Positions 43,734 to 50,824 of a DNA stretch of 64,000 bases are shown here, in pieces. The notes below the pieces were generated by a model. It made no database searches. It was not told the origin of the DNA and was given only the letters and a program-made list of their open reading frames with translations. Numbering within the stretch: the stretch's first letter is position 1; each line of letters begins with the position of its first letter. The stretch is from the NCBI RefSeq assembly GCF_036346855.1, contig NZ_CP107841.1, positions 1,054,001-1,118,000 of the forward strand, read 5' to 3'. A program made the position numbers and the translations under genes. Source of the DNA: Streptomyces europaeiscabiei (GTDB lineage Bacteria > Actinomycetota > Actinomycetes > Streptomycetales > Streptomycetaceae).

Positions 43734-44441
43734 TCAGGCGGATCCGGCGGTGGTGTCCCGCAGGCCCGTGGGGGCCGCCCGGTGGAGGGCGGCCCGCCAG
43801 GCGAGGGCGACCGCCACCTCGGCAAGGCCGAGCAGGACGAGCCACAGGCCGAGCAGCCGGGTCAGCGCCGTGGCCGACTCGGTCGGCAGGGCCAGCACCA
43901 CGATCCCCGCGACGATGCCGAGCAACGCGGCGACGAGGACGAACCCGCGGTGGGGCAGGCTCTTCGCGGCGAGGGCGGTGTGCAGGGTGAGGATGCCGGT
44001 CGCCAGCCAGACGATCCCGACGATCAGCGAGAGCGCGGCGATCGTCTGCAGCGGGTTCCGCAGGCAGAGCACACCGGCCAGGACGTACAGCAGCGCGAGG
44101 AGCAGCCCGGAAAGCCGCTCCCCCGGCTCCTCCCGGGCGAAGACGTCGACGAACCGGAAGGCTCCGATCGCGAGCAGGTACAGGCCGATGAGGACCGCAA
44201 GGACGTGCAGGGTCTCGTCCGGCCAGACCAGGACGACGATGCCCGGCACCAGCATGGCCAGCGCCGCGCCGAGGATCCATTTCCAGGACCGGCCGACCCG
44301 CGCCAGCGTCTCCGCCGGGTCTCCCATCGCTCCGGGTACCGCCCCACGGGGTATGGCGCCCGTTCCGCCGGGCCTGTCGGCGGCCCCGCCGGGCCGCTCG
44401 TCCGGCCCGGTACGCGGTTCCGGGCCACGGGACTCGGTCAT
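43734..44441 (-). CDS. HdeD-family (DUF308) membrane protein
   Basis: 235 aa from ATG 44441, with GAGGAGGAT upstream. After a ~50-aa Pro/Gly-rich N-terminus, six helices in three pairs follow the HdeD plan (WILGAALAMLVPGIVVLVWP, LAVLIGLYLLAIGAFRF, LIVGIVWLATGILTL). HdeD is an acid-resistance membrane protein in E. coli; actinobacterial homologues have no proven role. It ends 25 bp before the next gene start. Confidence 0.85.
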   Translation of the reverse strand: MTESRGPEPRTGPDERPGGAADRPGGTGAIPRGAVPGAMGDPAETLARVGRSWKWILGAALAMLVPGIVVLVWPDETLHVLAVLIGLYLLAIGAFRFVDVFAREEPGERLSGLLLALLYVLAGVLCLRNPLQTIAALSLIVGIVWLATGILTLHTALAAKSLPHRGFVLVAALLGIVAGIVVLALPTESATALTRLLGLWLVLLGLAEVAVALAWRAALHRAAPTGLRDTTAGSA

Positions 44442-44625
44442 GGATCCTCCTCGCGGCCGAGCGGGCCGCTTCCGCACCGTCGGCACGCGACGGTGTGCGC
44501 TGACCTCACGGGGCCAGCGTCCCGCCGCCCGCCGCCCGCCGGATCACCCCCGGCGGGTGATCCCCGCGTGCCGCGGGCACGGTGAGGTGGGAGACATGCC
44601 TGGCCGACGGTTCAGGAGGTGTGTC

Positions 44626-44733
44626 ATGACGCAGTCGAGCGCATTCACGGCATCGTTGTCCGTGCCCGAGCGGGACTTCGACGCACTGGGCGTCGCTTCG
44701 CACACGGGCAGGGTTCGCGCGGAGAGCCTCTGA
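44626..44733 (+). CDS. Tiny hypothetical protein with very strong ribosome-binding site
   Basis: 35 aa, ATG at 44626 preceded by AGGAGGTG, an almost full anti-16S match 6 bp away, which is stronger than at most genes here. The peptide is hydrophilic with an SVPERDFDALGVASHTG core and no helix or cysteine. It is followed at once by a palindromic terminator. I do not recognise a family. It may be a real small protein or the leader of a lost gene. Confidence 0.4.
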   Translation: MTQSSAFTASLSVPERDFDALGVASHTGRVRAESL

Positions 44734-44756
44734 CACGGCGTCTTCCGCGGCCCACT

Positions 44757-44793
44757 GAGCCACTGAGCCACTGACTCAGTGGCTCAGTGGCTC
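44757..44793. terminator. Bidirectional palindrome built from 9-bp tandem repeats
   Basis: The left arm GAGCCACTGAGCCACTGA (44757-44774) is the perfect complement of 44776-44793, with a single base between. Each arm is itself two 9-bp units. It lies between the convergent tiny ORF (ends 44733) and the 65-aa gene (ends 44800), so it can terminate in both directions. Confidence 0.7.
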
Positions 44794-44799
44794 GCTGAC

Positions 44800-44997
44800 T
44801 CACTCCGGCAGCTGGCGCATCTCCAGGACCCTTAGGCCCAGGGACTGGCAGCGGGCGAGCAGCCCGTACAGGTGCGCCTCGTCGACGACGTGTCCGAACA
44901 GGACGGTGTGGCCGGACATCTCGACGTGGTCCAGCTCGGGGAAGGCACTGGTCAGCGCCTTCGACAGCTGTCCGTCGACGCGGATCTCGTAGCGCAT
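44800..44997 (-). CDS. Small conserved-looking protein of unknown function
   Basis: 65 aa from ATG 44997 with GGGGGAA upstream. The sequence RYEIRVDGQLSKALTSAFPELDHVEMSGHTVLFG and a hydrophobic, Leu-rich C-terminal helix (LYGLLARCQSLGLRVLEMRQLP) suggest a compact alpha/beta fold. It is the kind of 60-70 aa orphan often seen next to membrane stress genes in Streptomyces. Function unknown. Confidence 0.7.
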   Translation of the reverse strand: MRYEIRVDGQLSKALTSAFPELDHVEMSGHTVLFGHVVDEAHLYGLLARCQSLGLRVLEMRQLPE

Positions 44998-45041
44998 GAG
45001 CGGTGTTCCCCCATGGCTCGGTGCGGGCGGGCTGCGCCCCT

Positions 45042-45083
45042 TCTGTGCGATGTGTTCTGTGCGATGTGTTCTCTGCGATGCGC
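45042..45083. repeat. 14-bp tandem repeat in gap upstream of the 65-aa gene
   Basis: Two perfect units TCTGTGCGATGTGT (45042-45055, 45056-45069) and a degenerate third (45070-45083). A fourth partial copy follows. The units lie 45 bp upstream of the start codon, a region that should contain its promoter. Confidence 0.75.
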
Positions 45084-45162
45084 TCTTGCGGTGTGCTTGC
45101 GGTCCCTTCTCTGCGATCGTCCGTCCTGGAGGCACTGCCGGGCCTCACCCCCGGAAGGTGAG

Positions 45163-45684
45163 TCAGTGGGTCAGATAGAGCTTGAAAGCGATGATCAGGA
45201 GACCGAGCAGCAGGTTCACCGAGCCCGTGACGGCGACCAGCCCCCACGAGGCGTCGGCCCGGCGGGCAGCGGCAGCCGACCAGCCCACCTGTCCCGCCAC
45301 GGCCACCGAGAGCGCCAGCCACAGGGCTCCTGACACGTCGAGACCGAGGACGGAGCTGACGGCCACGGCGGCGGCGGGTGGGAGGGCGGCGTTGACGATC
45401 GGCCACTCGTCGCGGCACACCTCCAGAACGATCCGGCGGTCCAGGCCCCGCTGCGCCAGCCGCGCTCCGAACAGCTGGGCGTGCACGTGCGCGATCCAGA
45501 ACACCAGGGCGGTGAGCAGCAGCAGGAGAACGAGTTCCAGACGGGGATAGGACCCCAGAGTGCCGGCGCCGATGATGACGGAGGAGGCGAGCATGGATCC
45601 GTAGACACCGCCGGTGTAGTCGGCACGGGCCCGGTGCTCGGCGCCGCGCTCGGTATGGGACCTTGCAGACCCGGTCGCGGACAT
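45163..45684 (-). CDS. Four-helix membrane protein of unknown function
   Basis: 173 aa from ATG 45684 (GGAGGAG about 11 bp upstream). The polar N-terminus is followed by four hydrophobic segments (about 28-45, 50-65, 98-135, 145-170). No motif for transport or catalysis is visible. It is in the run of membrane proteins 41288-47474 on the minus strand. Confidence 0.7.
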   Translation of the reverse strand: MSATGSARSHTERGAEHRARADYTGGVYGSMLASSVIIGAGTLGSYPRLELVLLLLLTALVFWIAHVHAQLFGARLAQRGLDRRIVLEVCRDEWPIVNAALPPAAAVAVSSVLGLDVSGALWLALSVAVAGQVGWSAAAARRADASWGLVAVTGSVNLLLGLLIIAFKLYLTH

Positions 45685-45791
45685 CGTCTCGGCCTCCTCC
45701 CGGGGCAGCGCGTCGAGCCGCGCTTCCGGTGTGCCGGCTCGGTTCCGGTCGGCCGCCGTCCCGGTTGCCGTCGCTGTTGCCTTCTGCAGCC

Positions 45792-47474
45792 CTATCGGCT
45801 TCCGTCCCGGTTGCCGTCCGCGTGGGTCGAGCCGCGTGCGGCCGGGGCAGCGCCGGTGCCGGGGGGTGGCTTCGAGTGGCCCGTCCCGGACGGTCGCGCA
45901 CGGTCCGTCCGCCCGCTCGGCAACCGCGGGGTGACCAGGAAGGCGGCGAGGGTGATGCCGCCGGTGGCGAGGATGGCCGCCTTCAAACCGTCCAGCTGGG
46001 CCGACGCGTAGGACTCGGCGACGGCGTCGACCTCGGACGGCGGCAGCCCGGCGCGCTCCGCCGCCGTACGCACCTGCTCGGTGGAAACGAAGCTGATCCC
46101 GGCCTCGAGCGCGACACTCGTCTGCTGCCGGGCCTCCTGCGACAGCCTCGGGTCGTCCTCCACGTGCGCGGTGAAGGCATGGGCGAGGGAGCCGATGAGC
46201 AGCGATCCGATGAGCGCGGTACCCAGGGCGGAACCCAGGTTCTGGGCCGTGAACTGCAGCCCGCCGACCTCGCTGCGTTCCTCCTCGCCCACGCTGGACT
46301 GCACGACGTTGCCCAGTTGCGAGGCGAGCAGCCCCATGCCGACGCCGAGCAGGGCCATGGCGAGGGCGAACTGGGTGTCGTCGATGACGGGGTCGATGGT
46401 GGCGAGCAGCCACACGATGGCCGCGGCCAGGGTCGCCAGGGCCAGCCGCACCACCAGACGGGGTCCCGCCAGCCGGCCCAGCCGGGAGGCGACCAAGGAG
46501 GCGGCGAGCATGGTGATGGACACCGGGAGCAGCCGCAGTCCGGTCTGGAAGGCGTCGAAGCCCTGCACGACCTGTAGGTAGAGCGGGATGGTGAAGAACA
46601 GCCCGAGCAGGATGAGGTTCTGGCAGAGCAGGGCCGACAGGCCCGAGCGCAGCGCCGGTCGTCGTAGCAGGGGCAGGTGGACGAGGGGGTCGGTGCCGTG
46701 GGCGACCCGTCGGTGCTCCCAGTGCGCGAAGGCGGCCAGGACGAGCGCTCCGGCGCCGATGACGAACAGGGTCGGCGCGAAGCCCATGACGGTGAAGGGT
46801 GGGTTACGGGGCTGCACCCAGCCCCAGGTGCCGCTCTGCAGCACACCGAGCACGCCCAGTCCGAGGCCGGTCGCCGACAGTGCGGCACCGACGCCGTCCA
46901 TCGCGGGACGTGGGCCGGTCCGGGGGGCTTCGGTGATCACGCGGCGGAAGCACAGGACGGCGACGACCACCACGACCTCACCGGCGAAGACCAGCCGCCA
47001 GGTGAGGTACGTCGTCACCCAGCCGCCCAGCAGCGGGCCGACCGCGATCCCCGCACCGGCCAGTCCGCCGATGACTCCGTAGGCGACGGCCCGGTCCTTG
47101 CCCCGGTAGGACTCGGCGACGAGGGCGGCCATGGCCGGCAGCACCATGGCCGCGCCCAGGCCTTCGATGACCGACCAGCCCAGCGCGAGGACCCACAGCG
47201 TGGGTGCGACGGCGGTCAGGGCCGAGCCGATGCCGTAGACCACGAGGCCGAGGAAGAAGAGCCGACGGCGGCCGAGGATGTCGCCGAACCTGCCTCCGAT
47301 GATCATGAAGGCGGCCATGACCAGCGCGTACAGCGTGATGACGGCCTGAATGGCGGTGACCTCGGTGTCGAAGTCCTCGACGAGTTGACTGATGGAGACG
47401 TTCATGACGGACGTGTCCAGAACCATCAGGAACTGGGCTGTCCCCAGGACGATCAGAGCCCGCCAGTGCTTCAC
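45792..47474 (-). CDS. MFS multidrug exporter, DHA2 (14-helix) family
   Basis: 560 aa with 14 predicted helices. It has motif A-like GGRFGDILGRRRLFFLG after helix 2 and the DHA2 motif C-like segment GLAGAGIAVGPLLGGWV in helix 5, as in EmrB/QacA exporters. The long region near helices 13-14 (FTAHVEDDPRLSQEARQQ...) is typical of actinobacterial members. It exports drugs or metabolites by proton antiport. A regulator gene is not adjacent. Confidence 0.88.
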   Translation of the reverse strand: MKHWRALIVLGTAQFLMVLDTSVMNVSISQLVEDFDTEVTAIQAVITLYALVMAAFMIIGGRFGDILGRRRLFFLGLVVYGIGSALTAVAPTLWVLALGWSVIEGLGAAMVLPAMAALVAESYRGKDRAVAYGVIGGLAGAGIAVGPLLGGWVTTYLTWRLVFAGEVVVVVAVLCFRRVITEAPRTGPRPAMDGVGAALSATGLGLGVLGVLQSGTWGWVQPRNPPFTVMGFAPTLFVIGAGALVLAAFAHWEHRRVAHGTDPLVHLPLLRRPALRSGLSALLCQNLILLGLFFTIPLYLQVVQGFDAFQTGLRLLPVSITMLAASLVASRLGRLAGPRLVVRLALATLAAAIVWLLATIDPVIDDTQFALAMALLGVGMGLLASQLGNVVQSSVGEEERSEVGGLQFTAQNLGSALGTALIGSLLIGSLAHAFTAHVEDDPRLSQEARQQTSVALEAGISFVSTEQVRTAAERAGLPPSEVDAVAESYASAQLDGLKAAILATGGITLAAFLVTPRLPSGRTDRARPSGTGHSKPPPGTGAAPAARGSTHADGNRDGSR

Positions 47475-47699
47475 GGTGTTCTCCTCGCCGAGTGGGCCCG
47501 GACGCCGGTGGGCGCCCGCCGGTCAGCGACCGCAACCGACCGGTCGCCACCCTCCATCGCAGCTCAGAAACCTTTTCGGCGCCTCACCCGCCACGGGGGA
47601 TCTGCCCACCGCGCTGCCGGTGACCGCAGACCGGCGGAGCCGAGAAGAGATCATGGCAACGGCAGCTCGCGTGCCAGGCGGCACGGCCTCGGAATCGCC

Positions 47700-47845
47700 C
47701 ACGATCAGCCCTGGGGAGAATCTGGGGGAGCTTCGACCGGCAGGCCGGTCCCCCCTGCCTCCCGAGCAGTCCGTCGACGACGGTGCGCCCCTTGCTGCCG
47801 GCCTGCGGAATGAAGTGGGCGTAGTGACGAAGCGTCCGTTGTGGC
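47700..47845 (-). pseudogene. Remnant of a tyrosine integrase C-terminus
   Basis: On the minus strand the translation reads RTLRHYAHFIPQAGSKGRTVVDGLLG followed by a Gly/Arg-rich tail. It looks like the end of phage/plasmid integrases of the kind (T)YAHFMPEAG..GR.AIDGLLG. The preceding catalytic parts are not readable in any frame. The rest of the gap 47475-48094 shows no gene, and no tRNA gene or clear att repeat is visible. Confidence 0.4.
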
Positions 47846-48094
47846 AGGAACGGCATCAGGCCAGGCCGGCCTCCCGGCCGCGGAGGCGAGGCGTGGGCGC
47901 CGGTGCGAAGCACCGGCTGGTGTTCGTCGACCGGCGCCTGGCCACGCTCGTCCGTCCGGCGAGAGACCCGGTGCCTCCCCAACTCATTCGACATCACCCG
48001 ACCGTGGATCGGGGCGCCTCCCGAACCGCCTCCCGAACCCATCGACAAGTGACGTCACGACACCACTGCTCGACAAGGCCATCGGCGAGGACGG

Positions 48095-49039
48095 TCAGAC
48101 GGTGGGGACCCGTAGCTTGTCCCAACTGGTCTTGCCGGGGATGCCGTTGGCATCGTCACCTCCGAAGCCGAGCTTCTGCTGCCAGGTGGCGAAGGACTTC
48201 ACATCGCCCGGACCCCATACGTCGGCACTGGCGCTCGACTGGTCCCGGTTGCAGCCTTCGGCGACGAGCCGATGGTGCATTGCGGCGATGATCGGCGACT
48301 TCTTTCCGGTGCGGAAGAACGACGCACCAGGGAACGGCTCGGTATCCGACCCGGGGACGGGGTGTGAATCCTTGAAGTGGTCGTACGCCTCCTGAGTCGC
48401 CGCGAGGACCTTGTCGTAGATCTTGTCCATGTGCGGGCCGGCGCATACGGTCGAGGACCAGTGGTGGTGGTAGAAGAGGTTGCTCTTGCTGGGGCGTTCG
48501 CCGATCACCTTGGCGAAGAGCCAGCCGGCGAGACGTGCGGCGTTCTTCCAGGTGACCTCGGCGACCGTCCAGGCGGGCGCGAGCGTTGCGTTCGCCATTT
48601 CGATGCTGATCGAGCGCTGGTTGCCGGCCGTGTTGCCGACGGCCCAGGCGTACTCGTTCACCTTGACGTACTGAGCGACGGCACCGACGGCGTCCACGTC
48701 GAAGTGGGCCGAAGCCGGACGCGTCTTCCAGAGGTCGAGCAATCCCTGGTGCGAAAACCGGCCGGCGTTGTGGTGCAGCGTGACCGACGTCTTCTTGTAG
48801 GACTTGTGAGTGACGTGGCCCGTCGCGCTGAGTTTGTCGATGAAGTTCGAGACGGGACGGTCGTAAGCGATGGTGGCGGTCGCTTGGGGGCCTCCGTCGT
48901 TCTCGACGCCGTCCTCGGCGAAGGCGACGAAGTCGCTCTCCGGAAGGGCATCCAGGTTGTCGGTGCCGGGTCCATCGGCGGTGTCGGTCCTCTCGAGGGC
49001 CGCCTTCAGGTCCTCGTAGTCGAAGTTCTTCTCGGGCAT
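48095..49039 (-). CDS. Endolysin-like N-acetylmuramoyl-L-alanine amidase with peptidoglycan-binding domain
   Basis: 314 aa, ATG 49039. The amidase-2-like domain (about 50-225) has TLHHNAG with HH at 89-90, and a HHHWSSTVCAG segment (191-201) that should supply the other zinc ligands. The C-terminal part (255-314: SASADVWGPGDVKSFATWQQKLGF) is a peptidoglycan-binding repeat. There is no signal peptide, as in phage lysins, which supports a prophage origin together with the nearby integrase remnant. It cuts the amide bond between muramic acid and L-alanine. Confidence 0.75.
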   Translation of the reverse strand: MPEKNFDYEDLKAALERTDTADGPGTDNLDALPESDFVAFAEDGVENDGGPQATATIAYDRPVSNFIDKLSATGHVTHKSYKKTSVTLHHNAGRFSHQGLLDLWKTRPASAHFDVDAVGAVAQYVKVNEYAWAVGNTAGNQRSISIEMANATLAPAWTVAEVTWKNAARLAGWLFAKVIGERPSKSNLFYHHHWSSTVCAGPHMDKIYDKVLAATQEAYDHFKDSHPVPGSDTEPFPGASFFRTGKKSPIIAAMHHRLVAEGCNRDQSSASADVWGPGDVKSFATWQQKLGFGGDDANGIPGKTSWDKLRVPTV

Positions 49040-49619
49040 GACGCCGTCCTTTCACTTACCACAACTTTGCGTCGCCAGTTGTACGTTCGACGCGCGGCCG
49101 GGGAGGAATTCTTTCCTCGCCATGGTGAATGACATTGTGGGTTCGATGGGTTGCTGAGATCAGGTATTCAGGATCAGGGGTGCTCGCGTCACCGGTCGAT
49201 GCCGTCAACCGTCATCGGATTCATTGTGGTGGATGCAGATACGGTCGCGAATTTCGCCGTCCACACCAACATCACGTCCGTTGCCACGGAATGACGATCT
49301 GTTTTCGAATCTGAGGTTCTGAGTCGAGGTGTAGAACTGCCGGTTGACACGGCAAGTCGCGTCATGCCCAAGTCCTAGACGTTGGGGACTTCACATCTGT
49401 CGTGCCGAGCTCAGGTCCATGGCCTGCTGGTGGGACAGCAGTCCGGCGATTACCTGGATGGTGTCGCTCATGACGATCCTGCGGGAGCCACTGGCCCCGA
49501 CCGGCACCGCCCCTTGGCCGATCGAGGAAGCGGCGGTCACCGCGCGACACCCCTTGGGAATACGAAGAACGGGCCCGTTCCCTCACTTTGGTGAAGCCCA
49601 CTGTTCGCCAAGGCGCGAA
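49040..49619. other. Gene-free, AT-richer accessory gap
   Basis: 580 bp with lower GC than the flanks. No convincing gene is seen; a 49-codon minus-strand frame around 49397-49546 (start GTG) has no good ribosome-binding site. The region upstream of the amidase gene (49040-49130) should contain its promoter. Confidence 0.5.
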
Positions 49620-49913
49620 TCAGACCTCACACTGCTCGTTGCAGAGGCCGTCGTCGTTGCGCGGCCACTCGCAACAGCCGCTGGAGGAACGCTCGGCCTT
49701 GTCGCGATCGAGGAACTCCGTGACGATGCGGCCGTCCTCGATACGCTTGACCCCTACTTGCTTGCTGAAGTCGATTTTCAGTACTTCGACCTCCAGCCTT
49801 CTGCACTTCACCGCATATCTGCCGGCGGCCTCAGGGTATTTGGCGAAGAGTCTGTCCACTTCGTCGAAGAACTCAGGGTCGCGCTCCGGCCCACAGGCAG
49901 GCTTGGTGCTCAT
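49620..49913 (-). CDS. Small orphan protein with Cys-containing C-terminus
   Basis: 97 aa, ATG 49913 with GGGAG 7 bp upstream. The body is charged and helical (FFDEVDRLFAKYPEAAGRYAVKCRRLEVE) and the last 20 residues hold CCEW...C...C. I do not recognise the family. The Cys cluster could bind metal or form disulfides. Unlike its GC-rich neighbours it has more A/T in third positions, in line with an accessory origin. Confidence 0.6.
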   Translation of the reverse strand: MSTKPACGPERDPEFFDEVDRLFAKYPEAAGRYAVKCRRLEVEVLKIDFSKQVGVKRIEDGRIVTEFLDRDKAERSSSGCCEWPRNDDGLCNEQCEV

Positions 49914-50771
49914 GATTGCGCTCCCATGCGTCGAGTGCTTGGAGCCCCAAAATCATGGTCTCTCAACCTTGAACCCGGTGCCACCGAGACCAAGAACGTC
50001 ACCCGTTCAACCATGCTTGGTCCCGACCTTGGGAGCTCTGTGCATACGTCGGCGCCGAGATTGATCACCAGTCAAACCGCGGATCTCCCGCGTTCGGGCC
50101 GGCTGGGCCTGGAGGGGCTCGACACCGCCGCCCGCAAGGGCGAGCACGGCGGCCGGCAACGGAGGACGGGGGCGCGATCTCGTGGCCCGCGCCACTTCTG
50201 TGAGGGGGACCCTTCAGCAGGAGGGGCTGAGCCCCGGTCGCTCGGCTGACCGGCATGAATGCGCCCCCGGGCTCACCGACGACAGCCCGGTCTGCGTCAG
50301 CGCCTGACGGAGGCCGGGCAGGACCGGTGCAGGACCGCGACATCGGTCCCGCCCCCCGAGCCACGTCCGAGATGACGTCGGCTCAGGGGACGAGTCCGGC
50401 TGTGCTCGTGGCGAGAGTGCGCACCAACGCTTCGGAGACCCCAGGACGAATGACGAACAGGACGAAGGCGCCCGCCGCCAGGCGTCACGCCGAGGAATCC
50501 AGAAGCGCGCCCCCGCCAGGCATGACGTCCCGGCGGCCTGTCGGCGCGCATCGCGTCGAAGAACTGGCCGCCGCCGTAGCTCGCGTAGAAGCGGTCCCAG
50601 CGGTACGTCGGCCGATGACCCGAGCGACGTGTCGGTCGTCTTGCTGCGCGTCCTGGCCACGGGCCGCCGCATGCCGGAAGTCACCGGTGAGCACGTGTGC
50701 GTGTACGACAGCACACCGTGCCCGTGACGGTCGAGCGGAACTGAGCGCACCCCTTCCGGGCACACGACGAA
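49914..50771. other. Gap without recognisable gene
   Basis: About 860 bp between the orphan gene and the terminator of the RICIN gene. No frame has a start, ribosome-binding site and family resemblance together. Possibly decayed mobile DNA. Confidence 0.45.
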
Positions 50772-50806
50772 GCGGCGCCCCCGGCCGGTCGGACCGGGGG
50801 CGCCGC
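50772..50806 (-). terminator. Terminator of the BNR/RICIN hydrolase gene
   Basis: A perfect 13-bp GC stem (50772-50784 with 50794-50806) and a 9-nt loop, 18 bp after the gene's end. Confidence 0.75.
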
Positions 50807-50824
50807 CTTCCCACGGTCGTGGAC

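Noticed and set aside
47475..48094. tRNA-anchored att site next to the integrase remnant
   Set aside because: No tRNA gene or direct repeat could be found in the gap, so no attachment site is claimed.
49397..49546. 49-codon minus-strand ORF resembling a short peptide precursor
   Set aside because: No convincing ribosome-binding site, no modification enzymes nearby.
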